Source of the DNA: Meghimatium bilineatum
Lineage: Eukaryota; Mollusca; Gastropoda; Stylommatophora; Philomycidae
Direction: 5' to 3'
DNA length: 64,000 nucleotides
Assembly (NCBI GenBank): GCA_034231615.1
Contig: CM067314.1
Span: 11,539,263 to 11,603,262 of the forward strand
Shown here: positions 22,725-34,624 of the stretch, piece after piece
Numbering within the stretch: position 1 is the stretch's first letter
How the letters are laid out: every line of letters starts with the position of its first letter
Translations under genes and position numbers: made by a program
The notes under the pieces: generated by a model
Database searches by the model: none
What the model was told of the DNA's origin: nothing
The model's input: the letters and a program-made list of their open reading frames with translations, nothing else

Positions 22725-22920
22725 ATCATCATCAGATGCCATGCCGGCTTTCGTAGGCGGTCATGGCTCTCCACAGCTCTCTGTCCACAGTATTATGTAT
22801 CAAAGTCGTTGATGTTTCCTTGCCGTGCCAGGTTGTCAAACTGTCTAATATTTTCTCACGTTGTCGCCATCTGTCTCTGTTGCCTTCAATTTTGCCAGCT
22901 ACAATTCTACTAAGTCTAAA
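22725..22920 (-). mobile_element. LINE family E 3' end inserted in the hAT gene
   Basis: The minus strand reads GNRDRWRQREKILDSLTTW-like text, then NTVDRELWRAMTAYESRHG and stop, with a (GAT)n end at about 22723-22735. The same end is at 35720-35985 and about 4340-4500. Confidence 0.78.
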
Positions 22921-23044
22921 AAAGTAACACTAAACTGTTGTTTTCTTTTCAAGGAAAAATATCTTATTGCTATACCAAATAGCTTAGTTGCAGTAATATC
23001 ATTGCTTTCATCAATTAATAAGCTGAATTTGCTCTGATGTCCAC

Positions 23045-23215
23045 CACGATAAGCAGACTCTAAGATAAGCAGACTCTAAGATAAGCAGACTCTAAGATAG
23101 GTAGACTATAAGATAGGCAGACCATAAGATGAGCAGACTCTAATATAAGCAGAATCTAAGATAGGCAGACTATAAGATAGGCAGACTCTAAGATAGGCAG
23201 ACTCTAAGAGCTGTA
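23045..23215 (-). repeat. 16-bp array grown from hAT codons
   Basis: Units of AGATAAGCAGACTCTA. The rightmost transposase codons ESAYRGGH are the same sequence on the minus strand, so the array starts inside the coding region. Confidence 0.85.
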
Positions 23216-23219
23216 ATTT

Positions 23220-23518
23220 TGGTTTAGTCTATGATATAGTCATTGTACTCAGTTTAGTTAATGTGTGCTACGAATACGAGTAGTAAAGTATATCTTTTGT
23301 ACCAGTTTAGTTTATGTGTGCTATAATACAAGTAGTAAAGTATAACTTTTGTACCAGTTTAGTTTATGTGTGCTATAATACAAGTAGTAAAGTATAACTT
23401 TTGTACCAGTTTAGTTTATGTGTGCTATAATACAAGTAGTAAAGTATAACTTTTGTACCAGTTTAGTTTATGTGTGCTATACTACAAGTAGTAAAGTATA
23501 ACTTTTGTACCAGTTATC
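23220..23518. repeat. 52-bp minisatellite
   Basis: Five units with GTTTATGTGTGCTATAATAC, AAGTAGTAAAGTATAAC and TTTTGTACCAGTTTA. Confidence 0.93.
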
Positions 23519-23649
23519 AATTCCTGAAAGGCCATATTATGTAATCAAGAAGAGAACATGGAACAATAATGGTACATTGAAATAGACTTATACAAAATAT
23601 TAAAGACAATAAGAAATCAGACAAGTCAAGGAGTTGGAATAATAGATAC

Positions 23650-23827
23650 AACCGAAGACGGATGTGTCGGACCATTGTGCAAATAAAACGGCAATACAAC
23701 ATTTGTAGTCGGAAAATGTAGTCCAATTTCCATTCTTTGGACTACTCCCTGCTGGAAATTTAGTAGGATCATTTTGTCTGCTACAAGAGAGATCCAGCGG
23801 GAGTTTGAGAATGAACGACGAAGAAAG
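23650..23827 (+). mobile_element. SINE-like family A copy with small internal insertion
   Basis: CCGAAGACGGATGTGTCGGA to GAATGAACGACGAAGAAAG, with about 20 extra bases near 23690-23720. Confidence 0.78.
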
Positions 23828-23867
23828 ATAACTATTTTGAGTTTATAGGGAAGAAAATTTTCCAAAC

Positions 23868-24678
23868 AATGAATGCAAACGCACTCAATAAACTATCAAA
23901 TATCTGGCATTCAATAAACTATTACAAATCTGGCATTCAATAAACTATCAAATATCTGGCATTCAATAAACTATCCCATATCTGGCATTCAATAAACTAT
24001 CACATACCTGTCATTCAATAAACTATAAACAGATTTGGCATTCAATAAACTATCAAATATCTGGCATTCAATAAACTATCAAATATCTGGCATTCAATAA
24101 ACTATCACATACCTGGCATTCAATAAACTATAAACAAAATTGGCATTCAATAAACTATCAAATATCTGGCATTCATTAAACTATCAAATATCTGGCATTC
24201 AATAGACTATCACATACCTGGCATTCAATAAACTATAAACAAAATTGGCATTCAATAAACTATCAAATATCTGGCATTCATTAAACTATCAAATATCTGG
24301 CATTCATTAAACTATCAAATATCTGGCATTCATTAAACTATCAAATATCTGGCATTCATTAAAGTATCAAATATCTGGCATTCATTAAACTATCAAATAT
24401 CTGGCATTCAATAAACAATCAAATATCTGGCATTCAATAAACTATAAACAAAATTGGCATTCAATAAACTATCAAATATCTGGCATTCATTAAACTATCA
24501 AATATCTGGCATTCATTAAACTATCAAATATCTGGCATTCATTAAACTATCAAATATCTGGCATTCATTAAACTATCAAATATCTGGCATTTAATAAACA
24601 ATCAAATACCTGGCATTCAATAAACTATAAACAAAATTGGCATTCAATAAACAATCAAATACCTGGCATTCAAAAACA
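23868..24678. repeat. About 26-bp minisatellite
   Basis: About 30 units of CTGGCATTCAATAAACTATC plus AAATAT. Variants with AAACAAAATTGG form a higher-order pattern. Confidence 0.95.
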
Positions 24679-24779
24679 AAAAGAAACAACACAAAAATAA
24701 AAATCTTCAACTTCTACATAATTCCAATATATTGATGCGAATGATGGAAAACAACAACAAACTTAGGGCAAAGACTAAA

Positions 24780-25170
24780 CAACTTTTGAAAACATATGTC
24801 TTAGACGACTACTGAACATCCATTTGTCAGACTTTAAATCAAACACAGTTGTCAGGCAAGAAGCAAAACAAGAATATGTATCCACCTATATTAGAAAACG
24901 TCGCTGGAATTACATCGGACACGCGATGCCGAATAGATACCAAAAGACTGTGCTATCAAGCTTTGATGTGGTCACCAAGGGACAAGAGAAAACGAGGAAG
25001 ACCAAGAGAGACCTTACGTACAACTATTATAAGAGAGCGCTTCACCATCGGTATCAGAAACAATGAAGATCTAAGACAAATTGAAAAAAAAACACCAAAA
25101 AAGAGAGACATGGAAATCTTTTACATCCGCCCTATGTGCCGTCTTTGGCGCAAGAGGAATAACTAACTAA
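24780..25170 (+). pseudogene. LINE family H C-terminal fragment
   Basis: Contains RWNYIGHAMPNRYQK in one frame and LCYQALMWSPRDKRKRGRPR, ETLRTTIIRE in another. One frameshift separates them near 24930. Ends at about 25166 (MCRLWRKRNN). Confidence 0.8.
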
Positions 25171-25184
25171 TTAGTGGCTTAGTC

Positions 25185-25330
25185 CCGCCGAAGACGGATG
25201 TGTCGGGCCATTGGCGCTTATAAACGGCGACACAACGCATTTCCATTCTCTGGACTACATCCTGCTGTCAATCTAGTAGGACAGTGGTCTTGCTACAAGG
25301 GAGTTTGAGAATGAACGATGAAGAAGAAGA
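25185..25330 (+). mobile_element. SINE-like family A copy with duplication
   Basis: Flanked by AGTGGCTTAGTC (25173-25184) and AGTGACTTAGTC (25331-25342), 12 bp with one mismatch. Ends in (GAA)n. Confidence 0.88.
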
Positions 25331-25599
25331 AGTGACTTAGTCTTGGGTAGTAAAATGTTTGATAATCTTGATCAAATCGCCGCCAGCATTCTTCTCGTTT
25401 TCACCCCTTAAAATAAATAAATTTAAGCTGTACTTTTTGCACACGCAATTTAGTTGAAGTTACCAGTGCTAAAACCTGCCAAAATCTACTTATTTTAATC
25501 AAATACTCTTTGATGTTCTACCTGCAGACAGGTGAGACATACATGCATTTTGATGCTTCATGTGCTCTGATGGGAGTGTTTAAAACCCCTATTTCCGGG

Positions 25600-25780
25600 C
25601 GCTATTAAAATATGCATGGTATGGAAAGAGTGTTGTTGGAAGGGGTGATAGAATGCTCTTAGAGGCAGAGGCCGACCAAGACGTTGTTGAACAGGAGATA
25701 CTCAGGAATGCATTCACAAGTCGCTAGATGAAGCGGGGAAACTTGCCAGAGACCGCGGGGATTTCAGGAGTTTTATAAGG
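25600..25780 (+). pseudogene. LINE C-terminal fragment (RGRGRP / DEAGKLARDR type)
   Basis: Reads RGRGRPRRCW in one frame and SLDEAGKLARDRGDFR downstream. This is the standard C-terminal signature of several non-LTR polymerases. Interrupted at 25781 by a SINE. Confidence 0.7.
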
Positions 25781-26045
25781 TAAGTAAAGTAAGTAAAGTA
25801 ACCCATAGCATTTATTAATGCCGTAGGGGTGTGAGATGTTAGCGATCTCACATTTCACAGGCTCTGCAAATGAGGGCGGTAGCCATCTCCTCTCCCTCTT
25901 TACTTCCCGGATTAATCCGGTACCCATTTAAGGCTGGGTCGACCTGGGAGCCGTTGCGATCTGAAAACATTTCCGCCTCAGCTGGGGAATGAACCCAGGA
26001 CCACTCATATGCGAAGCCAGTGCGCTAACCACTGCGCTAACGCGG
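25781..26045 (-). mobile_element. tRNA-Ala-like SINE, type T1, with duplication
   Basis: The minus-strand head TTAGCGCAGTGGTTAGCGCA, CTTCGCATA, then GGTTCATTCCCCAG resembles tRNA-Ala with a CGC anticodon. The body contains the conserved block GTACCCATTTAAGGCTGGG (plus strand). The 3' tail is TTAC-type repeats (25781-25802). Flanks TTTTATAAGG (25771-25780) / TTTCATAAGG (26046-26055). Confidence 0.85.
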
Positions 26046-26287
26046 TTTCATAAGGACTGCCTTATGAATAAGTGTCACATGACACACACATAAAGATATG
26101 CGGAGATGCATAGTAGTTTTTCAGCAATCTTGTGAGAGCACAACACATTAAAATAATGAAATGACTATAATTATTTGATTTATTGAATTTGATTCCCAGG
26201 AATTACGAGAAATAAAGCTCTTATATACTTGTGTTCAATAGAGAAGTTGCTTCGGAACTTTATTTCATAACAAGAGGATCCCAAAAC

Positions 26288-26706
26288 TCAACGTTGTGCA
26301 ACTTAGCGGTGTGCAGCTTAGCGGTGTGCAACTTAGCGGTGTGCAACTTAGCGTTGTGCAACTTAGCGTTGTGCAACTTAGCATTGTGTAAATTAGCGTT
26401 GTGCAACTTAGCGGTGTGCAACTTAGCGGTGTGCAGCTTAGCGGTGTGCAACTTAGCGGTGTGCAACTTTACGTTGTTCAACTTTGTAGTGTACAACTTA
26501 GCGTTGTGCAACTTAGCGTTGTGCAACTTAGCGGTGTGCAACTTAGCGGTGTGCAACTTTGCGTTGTTCAACTTTGTAGTGTACAACTTTGTAGTGTACA
26601 ACTTAGCGTTGTGCAACTTAGCGTTGTGCAACTTAGCGGTGTGCAACTTAGCGGTGTGCAACTTAGCGGTGTGCAACTTAGCGGTGTGCAACTTAGCGGT
26701 GTGCAA
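26288..26706. repeat. 15-bp minisatellite
   Basis: About 27 units of GTGCAACTTAGCGGT with GCGTT and TTGTAGT variants. The unit is a multiple of three, so both strands have long frames. Confidence 0.96.
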
Positions 26707-26779
26707 TGATTTAAGAAGAAGCTGCCTACTTAAAGTGAATAGATAAATTATTGGGATTTTGTGGATAATCTATCTTTTC

Positions 26780-27640
26780 ATGGATGGTGATATGATTGTG
26801 CATACAGATGGATCGTTTGAGAGACACATCGTGAGTGCCTGGACCTTCACGGCTCAAAGATTTTGGGGGGGGGGGAGACTGGAATCAGATAGGAATGTGG
26901 TGCATTCGCTCAGATGACAAGCAACATGACTATGGAGATTTTGGCAGTAACCAAATGTTTGATATAGTGTGCTCGCAGACAATCTGCCAGCATGCCTGCA
27001 TACTCAATGACCATGATTGTAAAAGTTCAGGTGGGATACATTCGGGAACAGTGACTGGATGCAGTGAAGAATTCCTGTATTCGTAAAGTGACTGTAATTA
27101 TTGTGCCGGGATATGCGGGAGTTCGGGGTAATGAGAGAGCAGATAGGTTGGCCGCACGCTCTGCTACTAAGGCTGTTGGTGGAGTGATGGATAGAGCAGA
27201 CATTTTGAACGCTCTACGGGAAAACGCACGAGCAAATGACTGTATAAGCGACGATGACTCTTGTTCCATGACTAGAATAAAGGAATTTAGTTTGAAATGT
27301 GATGTCGCTAGAACGGGGCGGTTTTGTGGGCAAGAAAGAATGATGGTCAATCAACTGCGTACTGGGACCGTCAGTCAACGTGTAATGGTGGTTACACTCA
27401 AAGAGAGATCTGAGCACATATGGACTTGTCTGGAGAGCAGTGACGATGAACTAACTAACTAGCCAATAGTGAGACGTTTAGACCTGCATCGTGTTGTTAA
27501 GTATCATTAGTACTGTATAAAGTCTGCATTGAAAATACAAGGACGTCCAAGATGCAGACGGATTACTTCGATCTCTAGGACTCAGGAGCGATGAAGCTCT
27601 ATATGAATGTTTTGGGGAAGAGTATTCAGTAGAGCTTTCT
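26780..27640 (+). pseudogene. RNase H LINE fragment, frameshifted
   Basis: MIVHTDGSFERHIVSAW (RNase H opening D) comes first. Frameshifted text follows after a G10 run, then VPGYAGVRGNERADRLAARS (GNE.AD) and VNQLRTGTV near 27340. No cysteine motif was clear. The G run at about 26865-26874 is the obvious break. Confidence 0.78.
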
Positions 27641-27663
27641 TTCACACCCAGAAGACTCTATCG

Positions 27664-27874
27664 CATAGTTTCCCAACCTGGGGCCAACGCCCCACAGGGG
27701 GGAAATTTGACTGTTCTGGGGAAGGGGGTAATGCGAACAAAATGTAAGTAGGCTTCATTTAGGGAATAAATACATTGTTTAAAAATAAATATGTAAACGT
27801 TACATAGTGGGATAATCAGAATTTTAAAAAGACCTAGGTGAGGCATGTTAAAAAAAAAAGGTTAGGAAACACTG
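27664..27874. mobile_element. hAT-like MITE
   Basis: Terminal inverted repeats of the CAGTGTTTCCCAACC type: left CATAGTTTCCCAACC, right GGTTAGGAAACACTG. Flanks CTCTATCG / CTCTAGCA form an imperfect 8-bp duplication. Contains a G/C-rich block GGGGCCAACGCCCC. Confidence 0.78.
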
Positions 27875-27887
27875 CTCTAGCATATGA

Positions 27888-28715
27888 ATGTTAAGTGTGA
27901 AAATTCCAACTCTCGTATAAGTGTTAAAACCGCAACTTTCGTATGAATATTAAAACTGCAACTCTCGTATGAGTATTAAAACTGCAACTCTCGTATGAGT
28001 ATTAAAACTGCAACTCTCGTATGAATATTAAAACTGCAACTCTCGTATGAATATTAAAACTGCAACTCTCGTATGAATATTAAAACTGCAACTCTCGTAT
28101 GAATATTAAAACTGCAATTCTCGTATGAGTATTAAAACTGCAACTCTCGTATGAATATTAAAACTGCAACTCTGGTATGAGTATTAAAACTGCAACTCTC
28201 GTATGAGTATTAAAACTGCAACTCTCGTATGCATATTAAAACTGCAACTTTCGTATGAATATTAAAACTGCAACTCTCGTATGAGTATTAAAACTGCAAC
28301 TCTCGTATGAGTATTAAAACTGCAACTCTCGTATGAGTATTAAAACTACAACTCTCGTATGAGTATTAAAACTCCAACTCTCGTATGAGTATTAAAACTG
28401 CAACTCTCGTATGCATATTAAAACTGCAACTTTCGTATGAATATTAAAACTGCAACTCTCGTATGAGTATTAAAACTCCAACTCTCGTATGAGTATTAAA
28501 ACTACAACTCTCGTATGAGTATTAAAACTCCAACTCTCGTATGAATATTAAAACTGCAACTCTCGTATGAATGTTAAAAACTGCAACTCTCGTATGAATG
28601 TTAAAAACTGCAACTCTCGTATGAATGTTAAAAACTGCAACTCTCGTATGAATGTTAAAAACTGCAACTCTCGTATGTGTGTTAAGACACCAACTCCCGT
28701 ATGAATGATGAGTGT
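27888..28715. repeat. 26-bp minisatellite
   Basis: About 32 units of CTCTCGTATGAGTATTAAAA plus CTGCAA, with GAATA and GCATA variants. Confidence 0.96.
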
Positions 28716-29169
28716 TGAGACTACCTCTGATATGAATGATGAGTGTTAAGGTCAATGAGCAACATAAGATCATATGTTTGTTAGTTTATTTATGTGTTCA
28801 CTTGTTTTCTTGTTGTTGTTTTTTTTTGGGTATGTTTCCAACTTCGAGAATTTCGAGCAATATATCTCTTGCTTCATTTCGTGAATTTGAAATATTTCTC
28901 CAGTTTTATACCTTTGTGGCAATCGGGGCCGGAACATTTAGTTGAGGGTGCAAATAATAGGACCACTGTCTTCTTTAAAGGCATGTCGTTGGAGGCGACT
29001 AACTCCTATCTCCTATCAAATGGACGGCGAAGAGGTGTAGGCTAGCGGACATTGCATCTATGTCCTTTTGTGGCCGACTCAAAGGTGACGTGGAATGCTA
29101 GATGTGTCATCACTATGGATGGGTCAACACATTTAACAGAAGAATGATCAGACAGTTGGCCTAGAAGTT

Positions 29170-29285
29170 AAAATCCTGGGATAATGGTGTCTCTGACAGG
29201 AAGGGATAATCCTGGGATAATGGTGTCTCTGACAGGAAGGGATAATCCTGGGATAATGGTGTCTCTGACAGAAAGTGTTAATTCT
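29170..29285. repeat. 36-bp array, three units
   Basis: CCTGGGATAATGGTGTCTCT plus GACAGGAAGGGATAAT. Confidence 0.92.
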
Positions 29286-29405
29286 GGGACAGCGCCTTTT
29301 CAGCGAGATTCAGCGACTGAGACAGCGCCGCTTCAGCGACGTGTTTGCCCAGAGTGCGCCGACATCGATTCATAGAACTAAACATAGATATACTTTTATA
29401 ACACT

Positions 29406-29564
29406 GCCGGAGACGGATGTGTCGGGCCATTGGCGCAAATAAAACGGCGACACAACGCATTTCCATTCTCCGGACTACATCCTGCTGGATATCTTATTAG
29501 GACCATGGTCCTGCTACAAGAGAGATCCAGCGGGAGTATGAGAATGAACGCTGAAGAAGAAGAA
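29406..29564 (+). mobile_element. SINE-like family A copy
   Basis: CCGGAGACGGATGTGTCGGG to GAATGAACGCTGAAGAAG; close to consensus. No clear duplication. Confidence 0.85.
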
Positions 29565-30175
29565 TGCCTTTATAAATACCTTTATAACGATTCGCTTGTG
29601 CAAATGGCAGGGATGGCCTCATCGATCAACAGGACCTGTCGTCCTGTTATAATCTTTCCATTTCATAATATAAGCAGATGAATTATTATATCTATAATGT
29701 TATATATATAATGTTATGTGTTATTGTTAATAATTATCGTTTACCTGACCCGATGTCAAAAGTGCACTATAACACTTTTCATGTTAACTCTTAAGGGATG
29801 CAACTCCTGTTCATCGTTCCGTCGAATAAAGAGATGAACGATATCAGATGTCGCCAGCACTTCTGATTTATAAACATCTGTACACCGTCGCTTCCAAACC
29901 AGTGTTTCTCAGAAATATATCAGCTAGTGTCCCTTTGTCAAAACTTATACAGTGTAACCCCTCTATAGCGCATCCTTTTATAACAATGTTCCATCTACTT
30001 AACAAAACTTTTCAAAATCCTAAATTATATTGATTTTATAGTGTTTATACTGCATCTTATATAGCGAATTTCTCTTATTACGTAGATATTGCGTTTGCGC
30101 GGACCGCGTTTATATAATGGGATTTCACTGTAACATATTTAACACCCCACATTCCTCCCAGAAAACTTGTACCCT

Positions 30176-30284
<109 letters not shown>

Positions 30285-30949
30285 TACATACAGGGCTGCA
30301 AATATGCCTCAAGATTGGGCGGAGGGGGGAGAGAGGATGTTACCTTTAAAAAAGGTCATTCGTCGCATTTCATTGCAATTTTAACTTTTGTTTGTGACCC
30401 TTTTACAGAAAATCATTGTTTTGTTTTTTTTGGAGCGTACATTTTGGCTACATTCCAACTACTAAACGCCCGGCTTAATTTTTTGAGCGCACATTTTGAC
30501 TACGTATTAAACATTCAACTCTAATTTTGTGAACCCTTATTTTGGCTATATTCCTAGTACTAAACGTCTGGGTCTAATTTTCTAGGTGCGGGTGTGGAAA
30601 CTCCTTCCCCTCTCCCCCCCCCTCGATTTACAAGCTTGATTACATAGAGTATGAAATGTATTTTCAAGGTTAGATTTCAGGTCTATCACAAATTTTCCTG
30701 GCTATCACAAGTTATGGATAAAACCAAATATTTTCTTGGCTATCACAAGTTATGGTTAACACCAGTAATTTCCATGCATAAACACTCAGATAAACATAAA
30801 AACCATTGAAATACAACTCCAATATCTTAAAACAACCCAATACTGGAAATGCTAGGGCTGTGGTAACACAGACACATGTAAAAATCGGATGGATTATCAC
30901 CTCGGCAGATATTTCAAATTGCGCAACATTTATATTCTGTGTAATTAGG

Positions 30950-31640
30950 ATTATGACACCATTTCTCTCATCTAATTTCTCTTGGTGGGATTTAGAATTA
31001 TAACACTAATCCACTCATTTAACTTCTATTGATGGGATTTAAGATTATGACACTATTCCTCTCATCAAACTTCTCTTGGTGGGATTTAAGATTATGACAC
31101 TATTCCTCTCATCTAACTTCTCTTGGTGGGATTTAAAATTATGACACTATTCTTCTCATCTAACTTCTCTTGACGGGATTTAAGATTATGACACTATTCC
31201 TCTCATCTAACTTCTCTTGGTGGGATTTAAGATTATGACACTATTCTTCTCATCTAACTTCTCTTGACGGGTTTAAGATTATGACACTATTCTTCTCATC
31301 TAACTTCTCTTGACGGGATTTAAGATTATGACACTATTCCTCTCATCTAACTTCTCTTGGTGGGATTTAAGATTATGACACTATTCTTCTCATCTAACTT
31401 CTCTTGGTGGGATTTAAGATTATGACACTATTCTTCTCATCTAACTTCTCTTGACGGGTTTAAGATTATGACACTATTCCTCTCATCTAACTTCTCTTGA
31501 CGGGATTTAAGATTATGACACTATTCCTCTCATCTAACTTCTCTTGGTGGGATTTAAGATTATGACACTATTCTTCTCATCTAACTTCTCTTGACGGGTT
31601 TAAGATTATGACACTATTCCTCTCATCTAACTTCTCTTTC
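30950..31640. repeat. 47-bp minisatellite
   Basis: About 14 units with TTAAGATTATGACACTATTC, CTCTCATCTAACTTCTCTTG and GTGGGAT or ACGGG. Confidence 0.95.
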
Positions 31641-31763
31641 CATCTCTAGATTGGATTTAGGATTATGACACTATTCCATTCATCAAACATCTTTGAAACT
31701 AGAAGCCTCGATTGTCCCACGTGCGATTAATGAGTGTAAGATGATCAGAAGTGGAACGGAAAC

Positions 31764-31985
31764 ACATTAATGGAGATAGAATGTTGTAGCAAAATAAGAT
31801 AATTTATTCCAGCCTGCATGGCACATATTGATGATACATTAATGGAGATAGAATGTTGTAGCAAAATAAGATAATTTATTCCAGCCTGCATGGCACATAT
31901 TGATGATACATTAATGGAGATAGAATGTTGTAGCAAAATAAGATAATTTATTCCAGCCTGCATGGCACATATTGATGATACATTA
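31764..31985. repeat. 72-bp array, three nearly identical units
   Basis: Each unit starts ACATTAATGGAGATAGAATG and ends CATGGCACATATTGATGAT. Near-zero divergence between units points to recent amplification. Confidence 0.95.
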
Positions 31986-32282
31986 CGAAGAACCTTCCAC
32001 ATTACATTTGATCCCATTCAACGGTTCCTATCAAGCTGTACTTATTTATTTACCAGACACTTATTGTAGTACTATCACGTGGTCAAACGTGTTCCCAGGC
32101 TTTTGTTTTTTCACCTGGTCTGACCCGAATTACCTGCACTGAACTCAGAGGTCTAGTTCCAGAGGTTCAAAGTATGATTCACTTATACGGAATGTGTGAA
32201 CATTATGTCGGAAAAGAGGGAAGGGTAGAGAGGAGAATGATAGAAAGATGGCGTGACTAAAGAAGATATCGAGTTACACTAT

Positions 32283-32420
32283 ATACCTTGGAGGTTGTGG
32301 TTCTCCGAGTTACGCCCTTACAGTTAAGTATTGTTTATGGTAAAAAAACGGATATAAACAAAAATTGGACTAACGTTTGCGGTTGAAATGAGCGTACCTC
32401 ACCATAAGATGTCATTATGT
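32283..32420 (+). repeat. Dispersed repeat V, copy 2
   Basis: Shares GGAGGTTGTGGT, GTTTGCGGTTGAAA and CACCATAAGA with 15708-15850. Confidence 0.6.
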
Positions 32421-32474
32421 ATTTTAATAGTAATCCTTTTAAACTTGGAAAATATACAGAGATATACATGACGA

Positions 32475-32775
32475 TGTAATCTCTTTAGCTCGTGAGCAGT
32501 TAGCTCTTGCCACATGATGATGATGATAAAGTAATCTCTTTAACTCTTGACCAGTTAGCTCGTGTCACATGATGATGATTAGGTAATCTCTTTAACTGTG
32601 AGCAGGTAGCTCTTGTCACATGATGATGATTAAGTAATCTCTTTAACTGTGAGCAGGTAGCTCTTGTCACATGACGATGATTAAGTAATCTCTTTTAACT
32701 GTGAGCAAGTATTTCGTGTCACATGATGATGATGATGAAGCAACCAATTTAGCTGTGAGCAGGAAGATCTTGACA
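32475..32775. repeat. About 51-bp minisatellite
   Basis: Five to six units with TAATCTCTTTAACTGTGAGC, AGGTAGCTC and TGTCACATGATGATGATT. Confidence 0.92.
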
Positions 32776-32879
32776 GCCAATATGTCTGACAGAAGCACAT
32801 GTCCTGATCAGTAATCTTAACCCATGGATTCATATAAGGTTTGGTGTCTCAAAGTTATATGTGCTGCTGAAAGTGTGGT

Positions 32880-33200
32880 CATGAATGCATGTTTAATTTA
32901 GTTCCCGAAGGGAGGAATTCCGAAGTGAGGCATTCTTGATTAGAAACTGGCCTCACAGCACGTGAGGCATTCCCATAAGTGCTCCGCCCTCCGTTCCAGC
33001 AGACATCCGACTCGATGGTGTTTCGAGTCCAATGTCGCAAAACAGAGGTCGACATCAGGGCACAACTCTCGCCCTTGCGACAGGTTTCTTTGTTGTTCCG
33101 CCCACTCACGCCGTGCCCGCAACCAGTTCAAGCACAATGTCGGCCAGTCGGAACAACATGGTAACTGTCATCGAAGGTTAAAACTACGGGTGTGACATGG
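32880..33200. other. GC-richer interval, unassigned
   Basis: Both strands are open for 60-77 codons and base composition differs from the neighbours. A minus-strand frame has histidine/cysteine residues (WECLTCCEA) faintly like a LINE cysteine motif. Not enough to name. Confidence 0.3.
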
Positions 33201-33482
33201 TAACTGTTATGGAAGGATACGACTACCAAATTAGGCATTCAGTGCTGCATTATGCCATGATCATCAAATCTTGCCAGGATGTCTTGTGCCATTGTGCCAA
33301 TTATTTCATCATTCTTCTGTCAGATTTGTTTACTCGCCTCCAGTGATCTAGCTTCCCTGTGAGTCTGCCGCAAAAGTGCAGACTGAACCAGACTGAACTA
33401 CAAGTATGCCTGAACTAGTCCAGGTCCTGTTACCACACTTGCTGAATTAAAGGTCCAGGACCCTAACGGGCAAGGAATACGA

Positions 33483-33948
33483 GTGGGAAAGAAATCAGAC
33501 GAGAATAATACACGCACAGAAAGAAATCACACGGAAATAATACACGCACAGAAAGAAAACAGACGAGAATAATACACGCACAGAAAGAAATCAGACGAGA
33601 ATAATACACGCACAGAAAGAAATCAGACGAGAATAATACACGCACAGAAAGAAATCACACGAGAATAATACACGCACAGAAAGAAATCACACGAGAATAA
33701 TACACGCACAGAAAGAAATCAGACGAGTATAATACACGCACAGAAAGAAATCAGACGGGAATAATACACGCACAGAAAGAAATCAGACGAGAATAATACA
33801 CGCACAGAAAGAAATCAGACGAGAATAATACACGCACAGAAAGAAAACAGACGAGAATAATACACGCACAGAACGAAATCAGACTAGAATAATACACGCA
33901 CAGAAAGAAATCAGACGAGAATAATATACGCACAGAAAGAAAGACAGA
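33483..33948. repeat. 32-bp minisatellite
   Basis: About 14 units of CGAGAATAATACACGCACAG plus AAAGAAATCAGA. Confidence 0.96.
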
Positions 33949-34299
33949 TCACGATAGTATGGAAGCAACTCCGTAATAAAGGTTGGCTTTAAACCCTCCC
34001 CCATGCCGCCACCCCCCCCCCCCCATATGAAATTAGAATTACTTTTAGAACTATGAACTTAACCAACAGGTAGGTAAAGACCATCTCTTAACGATTTTTC
34101 ATTTATAAAAAGGTTATAACATATATCGAATATAGGGAATCACATACAGAATTGTGCAAAAGGTAAAAGACACTCCTTATCGAGAACGGATCTACGCCCC
34201 TGTATTTAAGAGAATTTGCCCATGTGCTGCCATGTCCCCAAAAGGAGCGCAGAATAACAAAGATGTGCCATGCCATGCATCTTGCAGAAGGCAAATAAA

Positions 34300-34400
34300 G
34301 AAGTTTGATGGCGGTGTAGGCTGTTCCCACCAGAAGGTCAAAGATACTCTAAGCCATAAGATAGATGTTTCGAGCAGAAATACACAGATATCACAGTCCA
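34300..34400 (+). mobile_element. Worn family B fragment
   Basis: CTGTTCCCACCAGAAGGTCA ... CACAGATATCACAG ... CTGTAAAC follows the middle of family B. Confidence 0.5.
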
Positions 34401-34624
34401 GCTGTAAACTAGAGGCGGGCAAACCTTCTTGGGTCATTCATACTCATTATAAATCATTTTATGACGGCAGGATGGCTGCGAATTTCTCTTCTCTCGCCAA
34501 ATTGTGTTTAAATACACTGAACTATGCCTTCCAACATGTGTTATACCGTGTGATGTATTTTCAAGTCATGGATGTTACTTCTATTCGCTAAGGATTACAA
34601 TATTAACTTATATCCCGTATGCAA

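Larger units (their letters stand above)
19330..23055 (-). pseudogene. hAT-type transposase pseudogene, shattered by insertions and arrays
   Basis: Minus-strand pieces follow the order of a ZMYM/KIAA-like hAT transposase: FSLLIDESNDITATKLFGIA (about 23030-22930); ELGTDNASVMTGVNNGVYTK (22671-22408); ILGEV ... DLVHLTDSISSKILIPGQ (22208-22042); EKYLDPNPYLGYEFEKEMAI ... LRLPDNVHIL (21406-20993); CINSHSIADVERVFSQ (about 20190-20146); SIMSLKAVLMIKYGMKRYGK (about 19720-19640); EEDLSDGDLADLDP (about 19510). It is interrupted by a Penelope element (20300-20972), an RNase H LINE (21419-22029), a LINE tail (22725-22920) and two arrays grown from its own codons. It is not functional. It is a possible source family for the hAT-like MITEs nearby. 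Confidence 0.82.

Noticed and set aside
25955-26035. Functional tRNA-Ala on the minus strand
   Set aside because: Continuous with a SINE body, simple tail and flanking duplication; acceptor stem incomplete.
26231-26746. Cysteine-rich repeat protein (NLAVC)
   Set aside because: 15-bp array; cysteine comes from TGC in the unit, not from a conserved fold.
32880-33200. A host gene exon in the GC-rich interval
   Set aside because: No splice sites in matching phase and no recognisable domain; both strands open.
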